Shown here: in pieces, positions 7,192 to 16,046 of the stretch
How positions within the stretch are numbered: the stretch's first letter is position 1
Layout: every line of letters begins with the position of its first letter
Assembly (NCBI GenBank): GCA_947174625.1
Contig: CAMWJT010000001.1
Coordinates: 1 to 25,227, forward strand
DNA from: an uncultured Ruminococcus sp.
GTDB taxonomy: Bacteria > Bacillota > Clostridia > Oscillospirales > Ruminococcaceae
Direction of reading: 5' to 3'
Length of the DNA: 25,227 bases
Position numbers and translations under genes: made by a program
Notes under the pieces: model-generated
The model's database searches: none
The model's input: only the letters and a program-made list of their open reading frames with translations
What the model was told of the DNA's origin: nothing

Positions 7192-7902
7192 TTAATTGTA
7201 TTTCTCAAAATTAGGGTCAAACGCTTTCAGTTCCTCAACAGAGTCTATCTCCATGATTTGCTCTGCTGAAACGCGATTGATAACAAGTTTGAGATTGTCA
7301 AGCTGCTGGTCAACTATCTCGTCCCAGTAGAGCTGTTCATGACCTTCATGCTTGTATGCTTCGATGACTGCATCGGCAATGATTTTAGCATCATTCTGCT
7401 TGAAATACGAAACACCTACCATATTGTAGGTATCTGTTCCACCCTTACCAATTCTTGTGATGAAGCCATTTGGGTCGAGGTCAAACACCCAGTCATCGGA
7501 ATAATCCTTGACCATTTTGCCATAGTAGCATGAATGATCGAGCTTCGACTTGAATATCGACGGGTCGGATATGAACAGGTCTGCCTCACAGATGAAGCAG
7601 TCAGCTGTTTTCATAACCTCTGCTGCCGCATGAATGGATGAGATATTGTTCTTTTCATTGTACTCTGTATTCTTAATGATGGTGATATTCGGATACTTCT
7701 CAGTGAGAAAGTCGAACTGTTCTCCGAGATAACCTACCACGATGTAGATATGTTCAATACCTCTTTTCTCGAGAGCGCTGATGACTGTATCTATCATCGA
7801 GCGGTTATATACCTTTACTAGCGGCTTGGGAACCTTTTCAGTAAGAGGTCTCATTCTCGAACCGAGACCTGCCGCCATTAATACTGCTATTTCCTTTGCC
7901 AT
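7192..7902 (-). CDS. LicC/PntC-like CTP:phospho(no)-substrate cytidylyltransferase
   Basis: A 236-residue nucleotidyltransferase with the N-terminal loop AAGLGSRMRPLTEKVPKPL (10-28) and the acidic motif CEADLF (E106, D108). It resembles LicC, the CTP:phosphocholine cytidylyltransferase, along most of its length: VGYLGEQFDFLTEKY, NNISSIHAA, DWVFDLDPNGFITRI, LYWDEIVDQQL and EIDSVEEL. Because it lies between aepX and aepY, its likely substrate is 2-aminoethylphosphonate, giving CMP-AEP as described for PntC-type enzymes (inference from context; phosphocholine remains possible). No choline kinase or uptake gene is present, which argues for AEP. Spacing to its neighbours is about 10 nt on each side. 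Confidence 0.88.
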   Translation of the reverse strand: MAKEIAVLMAAGLGSRMRPLTEKVPKPLVKVYNRSMIDTVISALEKRGIEHIYIVVGYLGEQFDFLTEKYPNITIIKNTEYNEKNNISSIHAAAEVMKTADCFICEADLFISDPSIFKSKLDHSCYYGKMVKDYSDDWVFDLDPNGFITRIGKGGTDTYNMVGVSYFKQNDAKIIADAVIEAYKHEGHEQLYWDEIVDQQLDNLKLVINRVSAEQIMEIDSVEELKAFDPNFEKYN

Positions 7903-7911
7903 GTTATCACC

Positions 7912-9207
7912 TTAAAGCTCGTCAATGAGAGTAATGATGTCCTTGATAGACATGAGTCGGTCGTCTACTTCCTTAGCTCGGTGATAGCGGAGAATATCCT
8001 CAGCTGTCTGCTGCATTGCAGGAAATGCGCTTCTTGTGAGCTGATTTGCGTAGATAACAATATTGACTCCGTGAGCAGCAAGTTCTTCTTCTGTAATCGT
8101 ATTGAATGATGAAGGAACAACCACGATGGGTGTCGTCTTGTCCTTTTTGCGAAATTTGTCGCAGAACTCAACAATCTCTGCAGGATTCTTTTTGCGGCTG
8201 TGGATCATGATACCATCTGCACCAGCCTCAACAAAAGCGAATGCTCTTGTAAGTGCATCATCCATACCCTGCTCGAGGATCAGGCTCTCAATACGTGCAA
8301 TAATCATGAAATCATCTGAAAGCTGTGCAGCCTTGCCGGCAGCAATCTTAGCACTCATTTCTTCGATAGTAGCTTGTGTCTGCTTAACCTCAGTACCGAA
8401 AAGGGAATTTTTCTTGAGACCCTTCTTGTCCTCAATGATAATAGCACTTACACCCATTCTTTCAAGAGAACGTACTGTATAAACAAAGTGCTCTGTAAGT
8501 CCGCCTGTATCACCGTCAAAAATGATAGGCTTGGTGGTGACCTCCATGATATCATCGATAGTACGGAAACGTGAAGTCATATCAACAAGTTCAATGTCAG
8601 GTTTACCTTTTGCAGTGGAATCGCAAAGTGACGAAATCCACATAGCATCGAACTGATAAAGCTGACCTTCGTGTTCAACGACAGTTTTTTCAGCAATAAG
8701 ACCTGTCAAACCGCTGTGTGCCTCAATAGTCTTCACAATTTGACCCATCTCAATGAGCTGACGAAGACGCTTTCTTCTGTATTCAGGCATTGCAAGCTTT
8801 TCTTTAAGCTGCGCATCTATCTTCTTAACTGTCGGATTGTAAGTATAGGAGACATCTATTACTTCGCCGCCATACTCTGCAAGTTTCTTAACTACATTCC
8901 CTCTAATTGCCGATGCAGCCCCGCTTTTCCAATTATCACCATGAATGATATAGTTAGGATGCAGTTTTTCAATCACATCATCATACATTGAACTATTTTG
9001 AATAACTACCTCATCAACACCTTCAAGGCTCTGATAGAGTTTAATACGTTCATCGAGAGTTGTAGTCGGGAACTTGTTGAAGCGTATGAGTTCCTTGTCG
9101 CAGAGAGCTCCCACAACAACTCTACCATATTTTTTTGCGTTGTTGATGATATTGAGATGTCCCTCATGGATGACATCTGTACAGAAACAAGTATAAACAG
9201 TCTTCAT
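7912..9207 (-). CDS. aepX: Phosphoenolpyruvate mutase with an N-terminal cytidylyltransferase-like domain
   Basis: A 431-residue two-domain protein. Residues 1 to about 130 form a cytidylyltransferase-like domain with the HxGH-type motif HEGH (14-17) and IIHGDNW (87-93). Residues about 145-431 are the PEP mutase barrel: FDAMWISSLCDSTAKGKPD (186-204), DGDTGG (231-236) and the diagnostic EDKKGLKKNS (259-268) that separates PEP mutase from isocitrate lyase relatives. It rearranges PEP to phosphonopyruvate, the entry step of almost all C-P bond biosynthesis. The start ATG at 9207 has GAGGAGA upstream, overlapping the aepZ stop. A stand-alone CTP transferase follows it, so the role of the fused domain (structural, a second activation, or vestigial) is open. 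Confidence 0.97.
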   Translation of the reverse strand: MKTVYTCFCTDVIHEGHLNIINNAKKYGRVVVGALCDKELIRFNKFPTTTLDERIKLYQSLEGVDEVVIQNSSMYDDVIEKLHPNYIIHGDNWKSGAASAIRGNVVKKLAEYGGEVIDVSYTYNPTVKKIDAQLKEKLAMPEYRRKRLRQLIEMGQIVKTIEAHSGLTGLIAEKTVVEHEGQLYQFDAMWISSLCDSTAKGKPDIELVDMTSRFRTIDDIMEVTTKPIIFDGDTGGLTEHFVYTVRSLERMGVSAIIIEDKKGLKKNSLFGTEVKQTQATIEEMSAKIAAGKAAQLSDDFMIIARIESLILEQGMDDALTRAFAFVEAGADGIMIHSRKKNPAEIVEFCDKFRKKDKTTPIVVVPSSFNTITEEELAAHGVNIVIYANQLTRSAFPAMQQTAEDILRYHRAKEVDDRLMSIKDIITLIDEL

Positions 9208-9219
9208 TTCATTTTCTCC

Positions 9220-10377
9220 TCAGTTGTTGTACTTAACAGGTATTGTGATTTCGTTCTTTTCAAGTGCTTCACGGAACACCTTGAAGAAGTCTACGATATC
9301 AGATTCATCTATAGCTCCAAGTGCACAAAGCCGGAATGTATTAGTTGTAGATATCTTTCCAGGATAAATAGTGAATCCTCGTTCGTAGCAATAATCATGA
9401 ACAGCATCGAAACTCCAGTTAGGATCATCTGGATAAATTGCGGAAGATACGAGACCTGCCCTCCACTTTGGTTTAATAACCTGACGAAAACCCAGTTCAT
9501 CGAGTCCTTTGTTTATAGCATTGAATACTCTTGTATGGCGTGCCCACTTTGCTTCTTCACCCTCTGCCCAGTATTCTTTAAGTGCCTGAATAGTGGAATA
9601 GATGGTTTGTACAGGTGGGGTAAAATGCATCTCGCCTGTCCGCTCGAAGAAATCATATTGAAGCCATAGGTTGCAATAGTAGGAGCGTTTAGGATACTCC
9701 TTTGATTTTTCAATAATTGTCTTGTTTCCGACAACAAAAGAAAGGCCAGTGAACGCCATTAGTCCCTTTTGTGCAGAAGCCATACAGAAGTCGATGTTAT
9801 CTTTTTCCACATCAATCGGACGCATTGCATAGGTCGAGGTGGTATCTACTGTGAACACTGCCCCGTACTTATGCGCCAGTGCGCCGATTTCACGGATGGG
9901 GTTCAGGATGCCGGTGCCGGTCTCGTTATGCGTCGTATATACCAGTGCAATATCCGGGTTGTCCTTGAGTGTCTGCTCCACAACTGTCAGATCAGGACGC
10001 TGATCAACCGGGAACTGAAGATCGATATGCGGCAGACTATAGAATCGGCAGATCTCCACAGCTCTCGTGCTGTATGCACCATTGTCTACAACAAGAATCT
10101 TTTTGCCCTCGGGTAGAAGAGAGTTCAGGCATACATCAATATTAATAGTGCCGCTTCCACAAAAAAGTACAGATGTGTACTTATCAAGGTCACCGTGAAC
10201 TATTTTTACAAGATCTTCACGCAGACCTTTCATAAGTCCAGCAAATTCCTTTTCGCGTGGACAGATGTCCGGAACGACCTGTGCCAGCTTGACCGTGTCG
10301 GTCGTTGTGGACGGACCAGGGTTCAAAAGGACATTGCGTTCAATGTACATTTGCTCAATTAGGGCTTCGTCAATCAT
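9220..10377 (-). CDS. aepZ: 2-aminoethylphosphonate transaminase
   Basis: A 385-residue PLP-dependent class V aminotransferase, like PhnW run in the biosynthetic direction: it aminates phosphonoacetaldehyde to 2-aminoethylphosphonate. LLNPGPSTTTDTVK (17-30) is the substrate-binding N-terminus, FCGSGTI (72-78) binds phosphate, HNETGTG (150-156) and VDTTST (177-182; D178) hold the cofactor, and K204 in SAQKGLMAF is the Schiff-base lysine. The start at 10377 has GGAGG 8 nt upstream and lies 19 nt after the opine-dehydrogenase-like gene. A longer reading to 10620 would run back over that gene in a second frame and is not supported. Confidence 0.95.
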   Translation of the reverse strand: MIDEALIEQMYIERNVLLNPGPSTTTDTVKLAQVVPDICPREKEFAGLMKGLREDLVKIVHGDLDKYTSVLFCGSGTINIDVCLNSLLPEGKKILVVDNGAYSTRAVEICRFYSLPHIDLQFPVDQRPDLTVVEQTLKDNPDIALVYTTHNETGTGILNPIREIGALAHKYGAVFTVDTTSTYAMRPIDVEKDNIDFCMASAQKGLMAFTGLSFVVGNKTIIEKSKEYPKRSYYCNLWLQYDFFERTGEMHFTPPVQTIYSTIQALKEYWAEGEEAKWARHTRVFNAINKGLDELGFRQVIKPKWRAGLVSSAIYPDDPNWSFDAVHDYCYERGFTIYPGKISTTNTFRLCALGAIDESDIVDFFKVFREALEKNEITIPVKYNN

Positions 10378-10396
10378 TTCAATTACCTCCATTTTT

Positions 10397-11485
10397 TTAT
10401 TTTGTCTGGTACAGCTGATACAGCTGCTCCAGGTTTGTGATACCGAATGATGAGAGAGAGAGCACATTCCGATCGTCTGAAATACTATGATACCATTCCA
10501 TAGTGCGAGTGATATTAGGAACCTCGACATCCGCCATAACTGCAATCTGGCGGATAATATCAAGGCCATACGGGAAATCCGCAGTGAAATAGCGAGAGGA
10601 CAAGTCGGGAATCCATCCACCGTCTACAAGTTTCATTGGAGAAGTAAGATCATGCAGACTTCTGATGTTGCACATTTTTGCAGTGAGCTGCTCTGCTGTC
10701 TCGCTCTCATAATGGATCCGCAGAGAACGTACACTAGACAAATCAAGCCGATCAAGTTTTCTTAACAACGCCTGATGCTCTGAATCACAGGCAAGTAGCA
10801 GTTCAGAGGAAGCCAGGCACCACTCACCGTAGAACAGCGGATTTCTTTCATACACGACCTTTCCGGGAACATAGTCCGAAAAGAGCGTACACAATCGAGT
10901 GGTGTGTAAAATCGGATTTGAGGGGGTCATCGTGACGCACAGATAATTGGGAAGCAATTCACAGGGAATACCAAACACAGCTGAAAGGAGCTGTGCCTGT
11001 TCTATCCCATGAGAGGAAGAAAGCACACCAAGATGCAGACGATCCCGAAGCCCCTCCACCTGAACTGAATGCCCGTATTCTACGAGACGTGCCACAGCCG
11101 GAACACGCTGCAACCCGAATAAAACAGCACCGTTTTCGATACATTTCCGAAATGAAAACTCGGCACCACCCGTTCCAGGAATCACACCGATGCACATTCC
11201 ATCTGAAATATATGGTGCAATTTCTTCGGACAGCTTCTGAAACATAAAAGAAGGGTATGTAATAAACACAATATCACTGTCTGTGATCGCCTCCTCATAG
11301 GAAGCTGTTACCTTATGAATTTTCCCTTCACACTCCACTTCTCCATCACCATTCAGAATCTGTAGAGTGCCATCATATAGGGCTGGCTTTGACGAGTGTA
11401 CCGTTACTTCATACCCCTTTGCCGCAAACACGCAAGCAAACTGGGTGCCGATATTTCCTCCGCCAAGGATACTTATTCTTCTCAT
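10397..11485 (-). CDS. Octopine/nopaline (opine) dehydrogenase-like oxidoreductase
   Basis: A 362-residue NAD(P)-dependent dehydrogenase. The N-terminal Rossmann domain opens with ISILGGGNIGTQFA (GGGNIG, 8-13). The C-terminal helical domain carries SNPILHTTRL, where H194 matches the catalytic histidine of the NPxxH motif in octopine dehydrogenases. Opine dehydrogenases condense an amine reductively with a 2-oxo acid to give a secondary amine. The gene sits directly before aepZ, inside the phosphonate block, so a natural guess is N-carboxyalkylation of AEP or of a related amine on the glycan precursor (inference). The start ATG at 11485 has AAAGGA about 10 nt upstream. Alternatives within the fold, such as a ketopantoate-reductase-type or polyol-type reductase, cannot be ruled out. 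Confidence 0.83.
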   Translation of the reverse strand: MRRISILGGGNIGTQFACVFAAKGYEVTVHSSKPALYDGTLQILNGDGEVECEGKIHKVTASYEEAITDSDIVFITYPSFMFQKLSEEIAPYISDGMCIGVIPGTGGAEFSFRKCIENGAVLFGLQRVPAVARLVEYGHSVQVEGLRDRLHLGVLSSSHGIEQAQLLSAVFGIPCELLPNYLCVTMTPSNPILHTTRLCTLFSDYVPGKVVYERNPLFYGEWCLASSELLLACDSEHQALLRKLDRLDLSSVRSLRIHYESETAEQLTAKMCNIRSLHDLTSPMKLVDGGWIPDLSSRYFTADFPYGLDIIRQIAVMADVEVPNITRTMEWYHSISDDRNVLSLSSFGITNLEQLYQLYQTK

Positions 11486-11526
11486 AGTATGATCATCCTT
11501 TTTATATTGATTTTATCTGCGAAGGG

Positions 11527-12480
11527 CTATGCCTTATTTTTTTTCTGATCCAGTCTGCGAAAATATTCGATATACGGGACATCTGTATCAAAAATCACCT
11601 CGCCATGCACATTTCCATTATTTTTATCGAACTTCATATACTCTCCATAGATATGGCGCAGCGCATGGTCATATCTCACCGGCACCGGAATGGACAGGAA
11701 TTCAAACGGCATTTCGATCGCCTCCTGAAAATCCTCACGGAAACGTAGATTACGTTTCTCAAACCGCAGGCATAACAATCCCAGCATTTTGGTGTTCTCA
11801 CCCTCCCATGTAAGGAAACTATCCTCAAAAGCTTGATAGTAGGGTTTATAGCTGATAAATCTGCTGAAAGGACCAGACATGGCTTTATGAGCCGCTGCAC
11901 GCAAGAATTCTTTGATATTCTTATCTTTTGATGGTGTATAACGATCTGTCAGATTCATCAGATATCGATACTTTTGTTTAATGCGCATAGACTTCTTAGC
12001 CTGCCGTTCAAAACGTTTATCATCATCAGCAATTGCATCTAATGGAAAAATATCAATAAAAATCCCCTGATTGAAATGATATTTTCTTTTCAGCTCAGAT
12101 TTGAGGATTGCTGTAGTTAGGCTGTTCCGAAGCTGTGCATGACGGCGTGCTGAGGTTGGATCGGTTTGTTCTGTCTGAAAAAAGTAAGGCTGCTTAAATT
12201 CATGCACTGCTACTTTGCACAGTTTCTCATATTCTGAACGAAGCATCATCACATCAATATCATCATCCCACGGTATGAAGCCCTTATGCCGAACTGCGCC
12301 AAGCATTGTCCCGCTCGAAGCAAAATATGTAATATGGTGTTTTTTACATACCTTATCAAAAGCAACTAGCAGATCCAACTGTACAGCCCAAACTTTTTTC
12401 ATTTCCGAACTGACGGTATATCCACATCGTTCTTCCTCATCCAGAAAATGCTCAGGAAGCTGTATCTGTAAATCGACCAT
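11527..12480 (-). CDS. LicD-family phosphotransferase (copy 2)
   Basis: A 317-residue LicD protein. SSGTMLGAVRHKGFIPWDDDID lies at 55-76 with the acidic cluster WDDDID at 71-76, and IFIDIFPLDAI in the middle is a family landmark. The C-terminal HIYGEYMKF matches the usual end motif. Of two ATGs, the second (12480) is preferred because AAGGAGG is 6 nt upstream of it and touches the first. It follows the flippase gene with 11 nt between and precedes the opine-dehydrogenase-like gene by 41 nt. The donor could be CMP-AEP or its modified form, or the product of the IspD-like/SDR pair; the sequence does not tell which. Confidence 0.88.
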   Translation of the reverse strand: MVDLQIQLPEHFLDEEERCGYTVSSEMKKVWAVQLDLLVAFDKVCKKHHITYFASSGTMLGAVRHKGFIPWDDDIDVMMLRSEYEKLCKVAVHEFKQPYFFQTEQTDPTSARRHAQLRNSLTTAILKSELKRKYHFNQGIFIDIFPLDAIADDDKRFERQAKKSMRIKQKYRYLMNLTDRYTPSKDKNIKEFLRAAAHKAMSGPFSRFISYKPYYQAFEDSFLTWEGENTKMLGLLCLRFEKRNLRFREDFQEAIEMPFEFLSIPVPVRYDHALRHIYGEYMKFDKNNGNVHGEVIFDTDVPYIEYFRRLDQKKNKA

Positions 12481-12491
12481 ATCCATCCTCC

Positions 12492-13946
12492 TTATGTCTT
12501 ATAAATTTTCTTGAATACTTTTTTCATGATCTTCTTGACATTGCCTACTAAGAACTCATCCCTGAATAGCAGCAGTACAGTTCCGTATACCACAATGCCT
12601 GTCAGGACCTGTAGAATCAGACCAATCCAATTGTCACTTGTAACATGTCCTATTAAAACAACAATGCTAAACATAATTGCACCAGCTATCACTCTCTTCC
12701 ATGCAAAGCGGGGAACACAAGTCAGATCGAAGTAATCTGATGCCATATACAGGTACATCATTGTAATCGTGATCTCTGCTGCCAGCGATCCAAGTGTTGC
12801 ACCAAATGAATGAAAATGTGGTATCATAAGAAAGTTCATGATCAAATTGACAACAGCACCAGTAACAATCGCCTTATTGCTTCTTGCACGTTGTCCACTT
12901 GGTGTAAAGTATAGTGAGCCGAGGCAATTGCTGATTCCTATGACGAGCAGAAGTGGTGCCATCATATATAGGATCGGAATGGTCTTCTCATAACCGACAC
13001 CGTAAAATAGCGGGATAAAGCGGCTTGACACACTGATGAGTCCAAACACAATTGGTATTGCGATCAGCAGGACATAATTAATCGTATCCTGCAAGCGATG
13101 CTTGATCTCCTCATGCAGTTCCTTAGCAAACAGAAACGACATCCGGGAAGACATGACCGTGATGATAGAGAATACAACCGTCTTACAGATATTTACCAGC
13201 TTAGTCGCTTGTTCGTAGTAACCATTTTCATAATCATCATGGGTAATCCAGCCAATCATTGCTTTATCCAGTACTGTGTAAATCGAGGTAGCAATTGATG
13301 GCACAAAATAGACTAAAGTATTTTTATAGTGCGGCCTTATATTCAGTGATTTCCAATCAATATGAACTAAGTGTTTAGGAAGGTAGGACCACATAGAAAT
13401 ATTTCCAATCAAACCTGTACCAGCAATGAGTGCAATATACAGCAACAAATCACTCTTTTGCTTGATAAATGCAAACAGCAATATGATTCCAACAATTTTT
13501 ATGATGGAATTCCGAATGACAATAAAACGATATTGCTCATATCCACTCCAAAACCATGATATATCAAACGCTACAGCCAAGACTGTCATCGAAAGTACTG
13601 CATAATAAATCGAATAATCTTTACTGAGAAGGATTAGAAACAACCAAACAATCAAACAAATCAATGTTGTCGATATACACATCAACTCAAGCTCCCAAAA
13701 AAGTTTGCTTGTTTCCACTTTATTATCTCGATGCTGTGCGATTTCGCGCTGACCGTAAGAACGGACACCTAACGCTGCAAACATTGTGAAATATGTGACG
13801 ATTGCATGAGTATAGCTATAAATACCGATGCCGTCAGCACCGAAGATACGGGATACATATGGTGCAGTAATCAACGGGGAAATGATCGCCAAAATTTCAT
13901 ACAGTGTGTTATATATGTAGTTTCTCTTTATACTTGGCTGTGACAT
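12492..13946 (-). CDS. wzx: Oligosaccharide repeat-unit flippase
   Basis: A 484-residue polytopic membrane protein of the polysaccharide transporter (PST) branch of the MOP superfamily, with about 12-14 hydrophobic helices. NYIYNTLYEILAIISPLITAPYVSRIFGADGIGIYSYTHAIVTYF at the N-terminus is characteristic of Wzx proteins in Gram-positive capsule loci. It would flip the undecaprenyl-linked repeat unit across the membrane for Wzy. The start ATG at 13946 has GAAAGGAAA upstream; longer readings would put that site inside the gene. It lies 23 nt after an acyltransferase gene. Confidence 0.93.
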   Translation of the reverse strand: MSQPSIKRNYIYNTLYEILAIISPLITAPYVSRIFGADGIGIYSYTHAIVTYFTMFAALGVRSYGQREIAQHRDNKVETSKLFWELELMCISTTLICLIVWLFLILLSKDYSIYYAVLSMTVLAVAFDISWFWSGYEQYRFIVIRNSIIKIVGIILLFAFIKQKSDLLLYIALIAGTGLIGNISMWSYLPKHLVHIDWKSLNIRPHYKNTLVYFVPSIATSIYTVLDKAMIGWITHDDYENGYYEQATKLVNICKTVVFSIITVMSSRMSFLFAKELHEEIKHRLQDTINYVLLIAIPIVFGLISVSSRFIPLFYGVGYEKTIPILYMMAPLLLVIGISNCLGSLYFTPSGQRARSNKAIVTGAVVNLIMNFLMIPHFHSFGATLGSLAAEITITMMYLYMASDYFDLTCVPRFAWKRVIAGAIMFSIVVLIGHVTSDNWIGLILQVLTGIVVYGTVLLLFRDEFLVGNVKKIMKKVFKKIYKT

Positions 13947-13969
13947 CGTTTTTCCTTTCATAATGAAAA

Positions 13970-14980
13970 TCAAAAAAGCTTTCGTATTTTTTTGTGTTTT
14001 TGGATAAACCAAGTACCACCTGTAATGAGTATCAATTTTAGAATGAACACAACTATGAGGAATGACTTTCCAAGATTGCTAAACAAATTCCAGTTCACCA
14101 TGCGATATTCAATCACATGGCAACAAAGAACTGTTCCGGAGAACCTGCCCCAGTAGCATAAAAAGTGATACGGACGGGAGGCGGAAATTATCTCAATTTC
14201 ATCCATCTTTCTGACAAGGCTAATGATAAGGTAGCTTGCTGCAACTGCACCTCCAACATTGATGAGCGGGTCTGGAAATGCACAGCACACGATGCTCATA
14301 TTACCATGCCAATAACTGAAATACAATGCAACACTCCAAAGCAGTACAGCACACACACACCACAGCGGCTGAATCGGTTTTTCTAATAACTGGTGTTTCT
14401 TTGCAAGGTAGCCCACATAAAGGAAAAAAACAGAAGAAGCACCTGCCTGAATTGAAAACGGAAGCCATGTCAGCTTGGCAGATAAAAAAGAAACAAGGAA
14501 TAGCAATATAATGACAATACCTTTTAACTTACCTGGAACCCACTTTTCAATATAGTACAGAATCGCAGTTGCCCAGAAGATAGATAGAAAAAACCAGAGA
14601 GCACCGATCACTGGTAACTCAAAGTTGAAAAAGTCGTGCCGGGATCCACTTCCATACAGCATCCCTAATATTGCATTAAGAGTGATCGACGTAAATTCGT
14701 AGAATTTTGCACGATGAAGCACAAGCTTGACCAATGTTTTGCACAAAACAATCAAGTACATGATCAATCCTGTAGACAAATAAGGTTTAACCATCTGTGT
14801 GAATCTTTTTTTTATCAATCCATCACGTGGAGTAAAAAACAGACCACTAATAATCAAAAATATCGGAACATGGAAAGTAAATACAAATTTTTCTATTGAT
14901 CCAATACCCAAATGTCCCACAACGATACACAGCATGGAAATACCCTTGACCACATCGATGTCATTTCTTCTTTGCGCCAT
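13970..14980 (-). CDS. Acyltransferase-3 family membrane O-acyltransferase (copy 1)
   Basis: A 336-residue membrane protein with about ten helices. The N-terminus RRNDIDVVKGISMLCIVVGHL carries the R/D/K-G signature and the catalytic-type histidine (H in GHL) of the family that includes OafA/WecH and fucose O-acetyltransferases. FTFHVPIFLIISGLFF is the second family landmark. It would acetylate or otherwise acylate a sugar of the repeat unit. The ATG at 14980 is chosen over one two codons earlier because AAAGGAC is then 7 nt upstream. Confidence 0.88.
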   Translation of the reverse strand: MAQRRNDIDVVKGISMLCIVVGHLGIGSIEKFVFTFHVPIFLIISGLFFTPRDGLIKKRFTQMVKPYLSTGLIMYLIVLCKTLVKLVLHRAKFYEFTSITLNAILGMLYGSGSRHDFFNFELPVIGALWFFLSIFWATAILYYIEKWVPGKLKGIVIILLFLVSFLSAKLTWLPFSIQAGASSVFFLYVGYLAKKHQLLEKPIQPLWCVCAVLLWSVALYFSYWHGNMSIVCCAFPDPLINVGGAVAASYLIISLVRKMDEIEIISASRPYHFLCYWGRFSGTVLCCHVIEYRMVNWNLFSNLGKSFLIVVFILKLILITGGTWFIQKHKKIRKLF

Positions 14981-15059
14981 AGTCATGTCCTTTCATTTTG
15001 GAATATACACTGGATACTTGATTGAACCATGAACAATTCTCTTACTCAGTCCAAATCTT

Positions 15060-16046
15060 TTATAAATCTACAAAATATTTTGTAATCCTAAATTTTTTCA
15101 TCACGAATGTTATTAAGAATGATATCATCAGAATTACCGGATAAAGTACAAAAGGAATCCAGTGCTGCTGATAATCAATATACTGATTAACAACATTCAG
15201 AAGAGCCGGATGAATGATATAACATCCCATTCCCAATGAAGACAGACCCACAATTGCACTAGAAGCTTTTTTATCACATGGAATCCGCATAACGAAGGTA
15301 AAGATTCCAAGATTACTGCAAAGTGCAAGCGGATCGGTGTAGTAGCTTCCGTAGTTGATCTGTCTGCCAATGGTAGACTGATACAACGGAAAACCTATAA
15401 ACAATAAGATAAAAACTGTCACATGTACCAAATAGGGAATATGTGCATTGAGCCAGGGAATGAGCGACTTCAGGTATCCACCCATTACAAAATAAAAAAG
15501 CCATTTCCAGATATGAAAAGTCTGGATCCAATTATCGGTTAAGTTATTACCCCGCACTAGCCCGATGATCCAAAAGCCAAGACATATAGCGTACAGCACC
15601 ATTGATACTGTCAGAAAGCCATTTTTCAGCCGATGAAGAAGTTTGTGTAGAAACGGTGCGGCAAGATATGTCAGAATCATTGCCCCCAAAAACCAGAACT
15701 GCCACATATACCCCTTTTGTATCAATGACTGTAGAATCATTAAAAATGGATTCAGTAATTCACGCTTTAAGATTAGATAGGCTAGGAAAATCAGAAGATT
15801 CCATAGGGTAACAATCAACATAATATGCAGGATTTTTTGAAACACATAGGAATAACTGACTTCTTTTTTATTCAAAATCAGATAGCCATTCACCATGAAA
15901 AAGACTGGGACTGCATAGCCTGACATATAGTGCAGGTAGTTGATCCATATGTTTTCATAACTGTAGGTAAATACATGAAGTCCAACAACTGCCATGCAGG
16001 AGAGCAATTTTAACAGATCCAGATTGGCATTACGTTTTAGTTGCAA
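15060..16046 (-). CDS. Acyltransferase-3 family membrane O-acyltransferase (copy 2)
   Basis: A 328-residue polytopic membrane protein. RNANLDLLKLLSCMAVVGLHVF is the N-terminal family signature with the conserved histidine in GLHV, followed by YMSGYAVPVFFMVNGYLIL. The C-terminus has LGMGCYIIHPALL and a final helix. It is an intact relative of the two broken genes at 4211-5157. TTG at 16046 is the probable start: AGGAGG is 8 nt upstream and the protein then opens right at the family N-terminus. It overlaps the polymerase gene by 17 bp. A longer reading from 16094 has no ribosome binding site I can see. Confidence 0.87.
   Translation of the reverse strand: MQLKRNANLDLLKLLSCMAVVGLHVFTYSYENIWINYLHYMSGYAVPVFFMVNGYLILNKKEVSYSYVFQKILHIMLIVTLWNLLIFLAYLILKRELLNPFLMILQSLIQKGYMWQFWFLGAMILTYLAAPFLHKLLHRLKNGFLTVSMVLYAICLGFWIIGLVRGNNLTDNWIQTFHIWKWLFYFVMGGYLKSLIPWLNAHIPYLVHVTVFILLFIGFPLYQSTIGRQINYGSYYTDPLALCSNLGIFTFVMRIPCDKKASSAIVGLSSLGMGCYIIHPALLNVVNQYIDYQQHWIPFVLYPVILMISFLITFVMKKFRITKYFVDL

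Noticed and set aside
8998..9669. 223-codon open frame on the plus strand across aepX and aepZ
   Set aside because: It spans two well-supported minus-strand genes and the gap between them, with no ribosome binding site or family similarity.
10378..10620. N-terminal extension of aepZ
   Set aside because: The extra 81 residues would be read through the end of the opine-dehydrogenase gene in another frame, while a GGAGG site marks the start at 10377.
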